From CAINVV01 sp031432175 (GTDB taxonomy: Bacteria; Bacteroidota; Bacteroidia; Bacteroidales; Prolixibacteraceae), in the NCBI GenBank assembly GCA_964358545.1, contig CAYHQN010000001.1:30962-94961 (forward strand): a DNA stretch of 64,000 nt, given 5' to 3'. Positions 16,222-25,286 of this stretch are shown piece by piece. Below the pieces are notes generated by a model, which was not told the origin of the DNA, ran no database searches, and saw nothing but the letters and a program-made list of their open reading frames with translations. A program made the position numbers and the translations under genes. The first letter of the stretch is position 1; each line of letters opens with the position of its first letter.

Positions 16222-19218
16222 ATGAAAAAAATATTGATATTCCTTGCGGTATTGTTTTTGGGGCAATTTTCCTATGCCCAGGTGGATCTGGAAAAATTAC
16301 TTCATCATCCATGGGTTGATTCGGTATTCAATTCACTGACGCCGGAGCAGCGGGTGGGACAATTGGTTTGGATCGATGTAACCGCAAAAAACAATCTTTC
16401 GAAACAGTTCAAAGATGCCGAACTGATTAAAAAATATGGCATCGGCGGGATTATCTTTTTCGAGGGTGAACCGGATACGCAGGCCAACCTCACCAACTTT
16501 TACCAGTCACTTTCCCCTACACCTTTGCTTGCGGTGATGGATGCAGAGTGGGGAATAGGAATGCGGTTGCCTGGAATTATGGCGCTTCCCTACAATATGG
16601 TCCTTGGTGCCACAGGCAATGCAGAATTGGTTAAAGAGGCAGCCGAGGAGATGGCCCGGCAGATGAAAAGAATCGGTATCAACATAGCCCTGGGACCCTC
16701 TTGCGACATCAACACTGAACCAATGAACCCGATTATCGGCATGCGCTCTTTCGGTGAATCGCGCAAAATGGTGACCGATTTCAGCCTGGCGGCCATCCAG
16801 GCCCTGCAGGAAAATGGGATCATGGCCTCAGCCAAACATTATCCCGGGCATGGTGACACCCAAGCCGACTCCCATTTGATGCTCCCGCTGCTCCCATATT
16901 CAAAGGAACGGCTCGACTCTCTCGAATTGTATCCCTTCCGGCAGCTCTCCAATGCAGGAGTTGGCTGCATCATGACCGCCCATCTGCAGGTTCCTGCAAT
17001 GGATAGTACCAAAGGGATACCTTCCAGCTTGTCGCCCAAAATTATCGATCAGATTTTGCACAAAGAGTGGCAATTCAAAGGACTCGTGATCACCGATGCC
17101 ATGAACATGAGGGGTGTAAAAGGATATGAAAATCCCGGCAGGCTTGAAGTGCTTGCCCTGAAAGCAGGGAACGATGTTGTCGAATATCCCGCTGATCCCG
17201 AGCTGGCGGTGAAATCCATTTTGGCCGCCTTGAAAACCAAAGAGCTGTCGCAGGAAGATCTCAACCTGAAATGCCGGAAAGTATTGGCAGCCAAGTTGTG
17301 GTGCGGCTTGAACCACATGGAGAAAATAGAGACGGTCAACTTGATTCGCGACCTCAACACACCGCAGGCAGAGCTGACCAAACGAAAGATCATAGAATCC
17401 TCACTGACCTTGCTGACCAACAACAAGGAAATCATTCCTATCGGTCATCTGGAGGATACCAAAATTGCCACTTTGTCAATAGGGAGCGAGAATGTAACCC
17501 CCTTCCAGAAAATGCTTGCCAAATATACCAAAGTGGATTTTTTTCAGCTGAAGCAGAATTTTTCGGATGCCGAAAGGGTTGAAATACAAAAGAAACTGAG
17601 CGGGTATGATCTGGTTGTAGCCGGCATTCACTCAATGTACGAAAGTAAACTCCGCCAGTCGCTTCAGGTTGGCATCCTGCAAAAAGAGAAACCGGTGAGA
17701 CCCTATGGTGTAACCGATCAACTCGATTCGCTCTTTACATTCCTTGCATCAAAACAGAAAACCATTGCGGTTCTCTTTGCGAGTCCATACGGATTGGGTG
17801 AAATACATGCAACTTTGCCGGTTGATGGATTGTTGGTGGCCTATCAGAACGATTCGCTGGCACAAGAGCTTTCAGCCCAACTGATATTTGGCGGAATCGC
17901 AGCCAAAGGGAAGCTTCCTGTTTCCGTAGCCGGGAAGTTCAGGGTTGGAGATGGGCTGGAAATTAAGAAACCCATCCGATTGAAATACACCATCCCGGAG
18001 GAAGTTGGTATTCAATCAGCGCAAATAAATTACCAGATCGACTCCATCGTTTCTCAGGCCCTTGAGCGGAAAGCCTTTCCTGGTTGCAATGTACTGGTGG
18101 CAAAAGATGGTAAGATCATCTTCCGAAAAGCTTACGGTTTCCACACCTACGATAAAATGATCCCCGAAAAGGAAGATGATTTGTACGATCTTGCCTCCGT
18201 AACCAAGATCACTGGAGGCTTGCCTGCCTGGTTGAAATTGTACGATGAGGGGAAAATCAATCCAGACGAATATGTATCCACCTACTATCCCGAATGGAAA
18301 AACCGGCTCTTCCTCCGTTCCAATAAATCGGACATCACCGTTAGGGAACTGCTTTCGCATCAATCCGGCCTGACACCTTTTTTCCCATTTTGGAAAAAAA
18401 GCCTGAAAGAGAGTAAGCTCTCGCCTCATTGGTATGCTTTCGAGCCCGACCAGGCGCATGGATTACAGGTTGCCAGGGGAATGTATCTCGATAACCGGTT
18501 CCCGGAAACGGTCTACAAATCGATCCGTAAGTCCGCTTTAAAAAACAGGGGCAAATACGTCTACAGCGACCTTCCTTTCGTGCTGACGCCAAAAATCACA
18601 TCCGGCATTTCAGGTAAGTCCTTTGTTGAAGAACTGGACAACAATTTTTACAAGCCGTTGGGAGCCTACCGGATCACCTACAATCCAATGCTAAAATTCA
18701 AGGACGATGAGATTATTCCGACCGAAAATGACAATTACTACCGCAAACAACAGTTGCTCGGAACGGTTCACGACGAATCTGCGTCAGTTTTGGGAGGAAT
18801 TTCAGGCAATGCCGGGCTATTTGCCACAGCCAATGACCTTGCCAAACTCTATCAGATGTACCTGCAAATGGGCAGTTACGGCGAAAAACAATACCTGAAG
18901 GAGAGCACCATGAAGGAGTTTTCGAGGGTTCAATTTCCGCAAAACAAGAACCGACGGGGGCTGGGATTTGATAAACCTTCGCTAAATAATTCTGAACTTG
19001 CTGAAAAAGAGGCCTATCCTATTAAAGCCGCTTCTCCTGAAAGCTTTGGCCACTCAGGTTATACCGGCACGTTTACCTGGATCGATCCAAAATATGGTTT
19101 GGTCTATATTTTCTTATCGAACAGGGTCTTTCCAACAAGGGATAACAATAAAATTAGTGAAATGAATGTACGCACAGAAATACAGAGGATCATTTACAAT
19201 CAACTGACAAAAAAATAA
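16222..19218 (+). CDS. NagZ-type beta-N-acetylhexosaminidase fused to a serine beta-lactamase-like domain
   Basis: The start is taken as the ATG at 16222, giving the signal peptide MKKILIFLAVLFLGQFSYA; a GTG lies two codons earlier. Residues about 30-370 are GH3 with the NagZ-specific loop K205-HYPGHGDT-QADSH carrying the His-Asp acid/base dyad, and the probable nucleophile D292 in VITDAMNM. Residues about 370-590 are the second GH3 alpha/beta part. Residues about 600-998 are a class C beta-lactamase/penicillin-binding fold with S659-VTK, YSDL and HSGYTGT. The fusion would remove GlcNAc from murein fragments and possibly hydrolyse a peptide bond, in the periplasm or outer membrane. This architecture is known in Bacteroidota. 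Confidence 0.92.
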   Translation: MKKILIFLAVLFLGQFSYAQVDLEKLLHHPWVDSVFNSLTPEQRVGQLVWIDVTAKNNLSKQFKDAELIKKYGIGGIIFFEGEPDTQANLTNFYQSLSPTPLLAVMDAEWGIGMRLPGIMALPYNMVLGATGNAELVKEAAEEMARQMKRIGINIALGPSCDINTEPMNPIIGMRSFGESRKMVTDFSLAAIQALQENGIMASAKHYPGHGDTQADSHLMLPLLPYSKERLDSLELYPFRQLSNAGVGCIMTAHLQVPAMDSTKGIPSSLSPKIIDQILHKEWQFKGLVITDAMNMRGVKGYENPGRLEVLALKAGNDVVEYPADPELAVKSILAALKTKELSQEDLNLKCRKVLAAKLWCGLNHMEKIETVNLIRDLNTPQAELTKRKIIESSLTLLTNNKEIIPIGHLEDTKIATLSIGSENVTPFQKMLAKYTKVDFFQLKQNFSDAERVEIQKKLSGYDLVVAGIHSMYESKLRQSLQVGILQKEKPVRPYGVTDQLDSLFTFLASKQKTIAVLFASPYGLGEIHATLPVDGLLVAYQNDSLAQELSAQLIFGGIAAKGKLPVSVAGKFRVGDGLEIKKPIRLKYTIPEEVGIQSAQINYQIDSIVSQALERKAFPGCNVLVAKDGKIIFRKAYGFHTYDKMIPEKEDDLYDLASVTKITGGLPAWLKLYDEGKINPDEYVSTYYPEWKNRLFLRSNKSDITVRELLSHQSGLTPFFPFWKKSLKESKLSPHWYAFEPDQAHGLQVARGMYLDNRFPETVYKSIRKSALKNRGKYVYSDLPFVLTPKITSGISGKSFVEELDNNFYKPLGAYRITYNPMLKFKDDEIIPTENDNYYRKQQLLGTVHDESASVLGGISGNAGLFATANDLAKLYQMYLQMGSYGEKQYLKESTMKEFSRVQFPQNKNRRGLGFDKPSLNNSELAEKEAYPIKAASPESFGHSGYTGTFTWIDPKYGLVYIFLSNRVFPTRDNNKISEMNVRTEIQRIIYNQLTKK

Positions 19219-19281
19219 TTGGTATTATATCTTACAAAAAACTTAATTAATGTAAAAATTTGTTACATTAGTACCCATTAA
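19206..19281 (+). repeat. Downstream element of the nagZ fusion gene, copy 1 of a duplicated segment
   Basis: From GACAAAAAAATAA through TTGGTATTATATCTTACAAA to TTAGTACCCA this stretch recurs with only a few changes at 27480-27556, there also preceded by nagZ-like sequence. It is AT-rich and lies about 150 bp ahead of the NlpC/P60 gene, so it could hold a promoter or processing site, or simply be part of an old duplication. Confidence 0.75.
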
Positions 19282-19430
19282 ACCAGTCAAGGTATTTCAA
19301 TTTTAGGAAAACCATTTTTTATAAATTTGAGTGTATCGATCAGCTTTTTAGCTTCATGCATTCTCTCTCGTTGTTTAATTCTTTTTGAAACCCTTGATTC
19401 TTTTATTCTGTATTACCAAAACAAATCTTT

Positions 19431-20606
19431 ATGTTTCGACTCCTCGTTTGTCTGGTAGGTGCTGCACTGATGGTCGCATGTCAATCTGTTAGCTCCAAGT
19501 TGAAAGAAGCTGAGCAGATTTCACGAAGTGTGTCCGACCAATTTATTCCGGATACCCGGGAAGATTTGTACCAAATCCATTTCAGCACCAGCGGGAAATC
19601 TTTGGTGGCTTTCGGGGAGACAACCAATGCAGAAGCCAAAAACGCACTTTCCTCCCGTTTGAAAAATTTAGCAAGCCCAATCCTGGACAGTATCAAATTA
19701 TTGCCTGATCCTGCTTTGGGAGTAAACAGTTGGGGGTTGGTTACCATCAGCGTTTGCAACATCCGCTCAGCTCCTGGTCACAGCGCCGAAATGTCGTCAC
19801 AGGCCATTCTCGGAACTCCTGTCAGGATACTGAAAAAATCAGGCTCATGGCTTTACATTCAAACCCCCGACCGTTATCTTGGCTGGGTAGATGACGATGC
19901 CGTGCAACAGACCGATGCTAACGGTATGTCGGCATGGAAAAAAGGGAAGCGATTCATCTATCTTCCGCTGGTTGGCACAGGAACCAATCCGGTGACCAAG
20001 GAGGCAGTCACGGACCTTGTAGCAGGAAGCATCCTGAAACTGGATACCATTTCCAAAGCCGAAGCGCTGCTCGAAATGCCGGATGGACGTAAACTGTCCG
20101 TCCCTGCCAGTGACGGAATGGATTTTGACCTCTGGAAAAAGCAAACCGAAGCCAATCTGTTTTCCTTAAGCAGCACTGCCAGATCCCTGACCGGTCGTCC
20201 CTATTTGTGGGGCGGAACCTCAAGTAAAGGGGTCGACTGCAGTGGATTCGTGAAGACCGTCTTCTTCCTAAATGGCATCATACTGGCCCGTGATGCTTCG
20301 TTACAATTCAGGATCGGACAGTTTACCGACCCTCAAAACGGCTACAATGCATTGAAACCAGGTGACCTGGTTTTCTTCGGAAGGAAGGCAAACGGGGACA
20401 AGCCGGCCAGGGCCACCCATGTAGGAATGTATCTTGGAAACGGAGATTACATCAATTCATCCGGATACGTGAAGATCAACAATTTCTCTCCCGACCAAAA
20501 ATCCTATGCCAAATACAGGGAGGGAATGTGGCTGGGAGGCCGGACCATCCTGGGTTCCGAAGGATCGAAGGGGATTGTGAAGGTGAAGGAGCATCCGTGG
20601 TACTGA
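19431..20606 (+). CDS. NlpC/P60 lipoprotein, D-Glu-DAP endopeptidase type, with SH3b domain
   Basis: A 391-residue protein with a lipoprotein signal (lipobox LMVAC near residue 17). An SH3b-like module with NIRSAPGHSAEM and VRILKKSGSWLYIQT spans about 100-165. The C-terminal NlpC/P60 domain has RPYLWGGTSSKGVDCSGF with nucleophile C270 and THVGMYLGNGDY with H330. This layout matches YkfC-type gamma-D-glutamyl-L-diaminopimelate endopeptidases, which free L-Ala-D-Glu from murein peptides. The following gene is an L-Ala-D/L-Glu epimerase candidate, the same partnership as in the ykf genes of Bacillus. The 314 bp before the next gene hold repeat modules and REP copy D. Confidence 0.88.
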   Translation: MFRLLVCLVGAALMVACQSVSSKLKEAEQISRSVSDQFIPDTREDLYQIHFSTSGKSLVAFGETTNAEAKNALSSRLKNLASPILDSIKLLPDPALGVNSWGLVTISVCNIRSAPGHSAEMSSQAILGTPVRILKKSGSWLYIQTPDRYLGWVDDDAVQQTDANGMSAWKKGKRFIYLPLVGTGTNPVTKEAVTDLVAGSILKLDTISKAEALLEMPDGRKLSVPASDGMDFDLWKKQTEANLFSLSSTARSLTGRPYLWGGTSSKGVDCSGFVKTVFFLNGIILARDASLQFRIGQFTDPQNGYNALKPGDLVFFGRKANGDKPARATHVGMYLGNGDYINSSGYVKINNFSPDQKSYAKYREGMWLGGRTILGSEGSKGIVKVKEHPWY

Positions 20607-20775
20607 AAAAAAAAGACGGGGAGAGGGGGAGACGAGGAGACTGGGGGAGCACTACTCCCAAACGTCACTCCCTGAAGCCTGTCGAAGGGTCGAAGGGTCG
20701 AAGGGCTGACGGAATGACCAAGGATAAAGGATAAAGTAAAAAGGATAAAGTGCAGGGACATAGGAATTTTAGAAC
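20607..20775. repeat. Low-complexity modules after the NlpC/P60 gene
   Basis: GGGGAGAGGGGGAGACGAGG-type sequence comes first. Three GGTCGAAGGG units around 20680-20706 follow; a related CCCTGAGCGAAGTCGAAGGG occurs at 45260-45280. Then come GGATAAAG units at 20722-20752. No gene is seen. Confidence 0.6.
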
Positions 20776-20870
20776 TCCGGAGGAGTGATATGTTTGTAGA
20801 AATGAAGTCCAAAATTGAACCCCGTCCGCGCAGGGATTTAGAAAAGGGAGGAACTCTCAATTCGGACGGA
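20776..20870. repeat. REP-like interspersed element, copy D (lacks the CCCGGGG hairpin)
   Basis: It has CTCCGGAGGAGTGATATG at the left, then CCGTCCG at 20822-20828 pairing perfectly with CGGACGG at 20863-20869 over a 34-nt loop. It sits 50 bp before the epimerase gene, in the same arrangement as copies B and C. Confidence 0.65.
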
Positions 20871-20920
20871 ATGAACAAAATAATTGAAAAAGATCAACTG
20901 ATTGAACAGAGAATTAGATA

Positions 20921-22063
20921 ATGAAAACGAACCGCAGAACATTTTTAGGAGCGACAACCATGGCAGCAGGTGCAGGTATCTTGTCATCGTTTTCGAAGGA
21001 CGGAAAATCCCTGCCGCATTACAAACCAACCGGTAATGGGTTGAAATTTACCTTCAGGCCTTTCGAGCTTCTGCTCAGGCATGTTTTTACCATTGCCTCC
21101 AACTCCAGGACCACCACTGCAGTGATGTTGACAGAGCTTGAATGGGAAGGTGTAACCGGCTATGGTGAGGCATCCATGCCGCCCTATCTGGGAGAGTCGC
21201 ACCAGACAGCTACAAAATTTCTCTCTTCGCTGAATTTATCCCAGTTCAAAGATCCATTCAAGATGGAAGAGATCCTCGATTATGTTGATGCTGCCCTACC
21301 GGGAAACTGTGCCGCAAAAGCGTCGGTCGACATTGCGCTGCATGATTTGGTCGGGAAGTTGCTGAACCAACCCTGGCACCGGATTTGGGGTTACTCTCCG
21401 GAAAATACCCCGCTGACCACTTTCACCATTGGGATCGACAAAAATGAAGAGGTCATTGCAAAAACCAAAGAGGCCTCGGCATTTAAAATATTGAAAATAA
21501 AAATTGGCGGCGGAAACGATGAAGAGATGATTAAAAGCGTTCGTTCTGTTACCAAAGTACCGCTTTGCGTGGATGTCAACCAGGGCTGGAAAGACCGTCA
21601 GAAGGCATTGGATAAAATCTTCTGGCTAAAAGAACAGGGAGTTGTCTTCATCGAACAACCCATGGACAAACACAACTTTGACGACACGGCCTGGCTTACC
21701 CAGCATAGTCCTTTGCCCATCATGGCAGATGAAGCGCTGCAAAGAGTCGGAGATGTAGAACGGCTTCATGGAGTCTATTCCGGGGTGAACTGCAAACTGA
21801 TGAAATGCACCGGCATGCGCGAAGCCCACAAAATCATTGAGATGGCAAGAAGCCTGAAAATGAAAACCCTGATGGGATGCATGACAGAGACCTCCTGCGG
21901 AATAAGCGCTGCGGCCCAGCTTTCACCCATCGTCGACTGGGCTGATCTGGATGGAAACCTGTTGATCTCCAACGATCAATTCGAGGGGATGAAGGTTGTG
22001 GACGGAAAAGTGACCTTAAGTGATTTACCAGGGATTGGCGCTAAGAAAAAAATTAACAATTAA
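20921..22063 (+). CDS. Dipeptide epimerase (L-Ala-D/L-Glu type, enolase superfamily) with Tat-like signal
   Basis: A 380-residue enolase-superfamily protein of the muconate lactonizing subgroup. Active-site residues can be placed: catalytic lysine K192/K194 in LKIKIGG, metal ligands D218 in DVNQGW, E245 in EQPM and D270 in ADEA, and the second catalytic lysine K292 in NCKLMK. Such enzymes interconvert L-Ala-D-Glu and L-Ala-L-Glu from murein peptides so that ordinary peptidases can degrade them. Unusually, the N-terminus reads NRRTFLGATTMAAGAG, a twin-arginine export signal, so it may work in the periplasm next to the NlpC/P60 lipoprotein; the well-studied relatives are cytoplasmic. Confidence 0.88.
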   Translation: MKTNRRTFLGATTMAAGAGILSSFSKDGKSLPHYKPTGNGLKFTFRPFELLLRHVFTIASNSRTTTAVMLTELEWEGVTGYGEASMPPYLGESHQTATKFLSSLNLSQFKDPFKMEEILDYVDAALPGNCAAKASVDIALHDLVGKLLNQPWHRIWGYSPENTPLTTFTIGIDKNEEVIAKTKEASAFKILKIKIGGGNDEEMIKSVRSVTKVPLCVDVNQGWKDRQKALDKIFWLKEQGVVFIEQPMDKHNFDDTAWLTQHSPLPIMADEALQRVGDVERLHGVYSGVNCKLMKCTGMREAHKIIEMARSLKMKTLMGCMTETSCGISAAAQLSPIVDWADLDGNLLISNDQFEGMKVVDGKVTLSDLPGIGAKKKINN

Positions 22064-22109
22064 TCTCTTAATATACTTCAATTCAAAATGTTAACTTGAG
22101 CAATTTACT

Positions 22110-25100
22110 ATGAAAAAAACGGTAGCATTTATCTTCATTTTGTGCCTTTTTGTACAAATATTGATGGCACAAAAAAGGACAGTGTCTGGAGTTGTCCGTG
22201 ACAACGCGACCAATGAACTACTTCCGGGAGTTTCAGTTCTTGAAAAGGGGACTACGAACGGAATAGTGACTAATAATGACGGAAAGTTTGAGCTTTCGGT
22301 TAAAAACGGAGCAGTGTTGGTATTTTCATTTATTGGAATGAAACCACTGGAATTTAAAGTTGGCGCATCATCCACGATTAAGATTGCTCTTGAAGCGGCA
22401 ACCCAAGAGGTCGATGAGGTTGTGGTGACTGCAATGGGTATCAAGAAAGAAAAGAAAGCGCTTGGGTACTCTGTTCAGGACATTAAAAGTGAAGAGATTC
22501 TTCGGAACAAAAGTTCGAATCTGATCAATTCACTGAGTGGTAAAATTGCCGGCGTTAACGTTGTTCAAAGTAACGGATCTGCAGGAGGAGGCACCCAGAT
22601 TGTTGTTCGCGGTGGAACCTCTCTCGAACGAGACAATCAACCTTTGTTTGTGGTGGATGGTGTCATTTACGATAACTCAACCCCCATTGGCGGAAACAGT
22701 GGCTTTGATGGTACAACTAGAAACTCTACCACCTTTGGTAACCGTGTCATGGATATTAATCCTGAAGATATCGAAAACATGTCAGTTCTGAAAGGTCCTG
22801 CTGCTACAGCACTTTACGGATCACGGGCTGCTGCCGGGGTTATCCTCATTACGACCAAAAAAGGCCAGGAGGGGGATTTAAAAGTTAGCTTCAGCTCAAA
22901 ACTATCGTCTAATTGGGTCAACCGTTATCCGAATCAACAAGGAAAATACAAAAGAGGTTACTACAGTACAGCCGGAGTCTTTAGCGATTACACTACACAA
23001 TCATGGGGTGATCAGTTTAAACCAAGTGATGCGATGTATAACAATATCGAAGATTTTTTTCAGAAAGGATCGATTGTAGACAATAGTGTTAACGTTTCAG
23101 GTGGTAACAAAAACGGAACTTTCTTTTTATCTGCATCCAGATATGACCAAACTGGTATCATACCTGCTACCGGATTTGACAAAACAACATTCCGTTTCAA
23201 TGCCGATCAAAAATTCGGCAAACTGACAGTTGGTGCCAATGTGGCCTATTCAAATGCCAATACCGACAAAACATTAACGAGCGCAGGCTTGTACAATGGC
23301 GGAGGTAATGGCGCCATGACAGCAGTATACGGATGGGCCAGAAGCGAGGATATGCATAAGTATCTCAATGCTGATGGTACCAAATACCGTATGTTCGAAG
23401 GTCTTCAGCCACTCTCTTCAGATGTTGAAAATCCTTATTGGATTGTAAATAAAAACACACTGGGCGATCAGACAAACCGTTTTACCGGAACTACCTTTGC
23501 GAATTTTGATGTGGCCAAATGGTTTAATATCAGCTATCGTTTAGGATATGACAGTTATATCAAAAAGGATAATACTTTCATTGCCCCGGGAGGTGCCGTT
23601 CTGGAAACCTACCAAAAAGGGAGATTGTCTGAAAGCGATTTGACCTATGGATACCTTTCATCTAACCTGTTGCTGACTTTTAACAAGAAGATCCGTGATT
23701 TCGATTTAAACCTGCTCCTGGGACAATCCATCGAAGATACCAAAACCGAGACCCAGCGCAGAACCGGATATACTTTTATAACACAAGGCATATATAGTTT
23801 TGAAAACATTAAAGCAACGGATAAAACATTTCAGTCGGTTCACTCACGAAAACGTCTGATGGGTATTTTCGGCGAATTCCGGGCATCATACAAAAATATC
23901 GCTTATTTAACTGCTACCGGCCGTAACGACTGGACCTCAACATTACCCGACGGAAACAATTCCTATTTCTATCCATCGGTAAGCGGGAGTTTCGTATTCA
24001 CTGAACTATTGCCTAAAAACAGCATCCTTTCTTTCGGAAAATTACGAGCCTCATGGGCTTTAGTTGGCAAAGACACCGATCCTTATGCTACTTCAACTTC
24101 CCTATGGGCTCCCAGAGAATTTCTGGGCGGTATTGGTGTTGGAAACAGCTGGACCCGGGGTAATATTTACCTGAAACCGGAGCAGACAGAATCAGTTGAA
24201 GCTGGTCTGGAAATGCGCTTTTTAAATGGCCGCATTGGAGTTGACTATACCTATTATACCAACAATAGTTACGACCAGATTGTAACACCCCGGCTAAGTC
24301 AAACGACCGGTTATATCCTGTTGTCTACCAATGTCGGCAGCGTATTAAACAAAGGGATGGAACTTTCCATTAACGCTGTTCCTGTTCAAACCAAAAACCT
24401 GAAATGGGATATTACTTTAAACCTTTCCGGAAACCGTGGAAGAGTTGAAAAGCTGCTTACAGGTCAGGATGTTTTATATGTAACCGATGTACAGGTTGGA
24501 AACGCCAAAGCGGCCTCTTTCAACAACGGAAAATTCATGGGAATTTCAGGCTCCGCATGGACGCGTGATGCCACAACCGGAAGTTTGGTTCTGGACTGGA
24601 ATACGGGAATGCCGACCAGCAACAACCTTACAACCAATTTTGTCGGCAATCGTGAATCAACTTTTACAGGAGGTTTGAATAACAACCTGAGATGGAAAAA
24701 CTGGATGGTTTCTATCCTGTTCGACATTCGGGTTGGTGGCGATATCTTCAACGGTACCGATTATTACATGACATTGGCAGGGATGAGCGAACGTTCACTG
24801 AACCGTGAATCATTAACACTTACAGGAGTTGCAAAAAATCCGGTAACACTCGCACTCGAATCTAAAACTTATACTTACGAAGCCGGTAAAAGCTACAATA
24901 TCACAACTTCTTCCGGTGCCGTTCAACAGCGATATGGAAATGATATCATTCGCAATTACTGGGGAACTTATTTTCCGCTTGAAACAGCGAACTTTATCAC
25001 CAAAACAAACTGGTTACGCATGCGATCAGTTTCGCTTACTTACAACCTGCCGAAGGGAATTATCAACCGGCAGAAAGTTTTCAAAGATCTGTCTGTAACT

Positions 25101-25262
25101 GTTTCAGGGAATAATTTGCTTTTGTTGACAAACTACAAAGGAATGGATCCTGAAACCAGTGTGGCAGGCTCGGGAGTTGTTGGTTCAAGTTCCTCAGGCA
25201 TCGATTATTGCGGTGTTCCTGCTACTGCTGGCGTTTCGGTTGGACTTAACATTACATTCTAA
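22110..25262 (+). CDS. SusC/RagA TonB-linked outer membrane transporter
   Basis: A 1050-residue protein with a signal peptide. A carboxypeptidase-regulatory-like domain follows (VSGVVRDNATNELLPGVSVLEKGT, about 24-100), then a TonB-box-like region (VDEVVVTAMG) and a plug domain with SLSGKIAGVNVV and PLFVVDGV. The rest is a beta-barrel ending in aromatic-terminated GLNITF. It pairs with the SusD gene 24 bp downstream. SusC/SusD complexes import bulky nutrients, usually glycans or peptides, across the outer membrane. Placement directly after the murein endopeptidase and epimerase suggests peptidoglycan fragments as cargo; this is inference. No HTCS or anti-sigma regulator is adjacent. Confidence 0.95.
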   Translation: MKKTVAFIFILCLFVQILMAQKRTVSGVVRDNATNELLPGVSVLEKGTTNGIVTNNDGKFELSVKNGAVLVFSFIGMKPLEFKVGASSTIKIALEAATQEVDEVVVTAMGIKKEKKALGYSVQDIKSEEILRNKSSNLINSLSGKIAGVNVVQSNGSAGGGTQIVVRGGTSLERDNQPLFVVDGVIYDNSTPIGGNSGFDGTTRNSTTFGNRVMDINPEDIENMSVLKGPAATALYGSRAAAGVILITTKKGQEGDLKVSFSSKLSSNWVNRYPNQQGKYKRGYYSTAGVFSDYTTQSWGDQFKPSDAMYNNIEDFFQKGSIVDNSVNVSGGNKNGTFFLSASRYDQTGIIPATGFDKTTFRFNADQKFGKLTVGANVAYSNANTDKTLTSAGLYNGGGNGAMTAVYGWARSEDMHKYLNADGTKYRMFEGLQPLSSDVENPYWIVNKNTLGDQTNRFTGTTFANFDVAKWFNISYRLGYDSYIKKDNTFIAPGGAVLETYQKGRLSESDLTYGYLSSNLLLTFNKKIRDFDLNLLLGQSIEDTKTETQRRTGYTFITQGIYSFENIKATDKTFQSVHSRKRLMGIFGEFRASYKNIAYLTATGRNDWTSTLPDGNNSYFYPSVSGSFVFTELLPKNSILSFGKLRASWALVGKDTDPYATSTSLWAPREFLGGIGVGNSWTRGNIYLKPEQTESVEAGLEMRFLNGRIGVDYTYYTNNSYDQIVTPRLSQTTGYILLSTNVGSVLNKGMELSINAVPVQTKNLKWDITLNLSGNRGRVEKLLTGQDVLYVTDVQVGNAKAASFNNGKFMGISGSAWTRDATTGSLVLDWNTGMPTSNNLTTNFVGNRESTFTGGLNNNLRWKNWMVSILFDIRVGGDIFNGTDYYMTLAGMSERSLNRESLTLTGVAKNPVTLALESKTYTYEAGKSYNITTSSGAVQQRYGNDIIRNYWGTYFPLETANFITKTNWLRMRSVSLTYNLPKGIINRQKVFKDLSVTVSGNNLLLLTNYKGMDPETSVAGSGVVGSSSSGIDYCGVPATAGVSVGLNITF

Positions 25263-25286
25263 TCAAATTTTAAAAAGGAAAATAAA

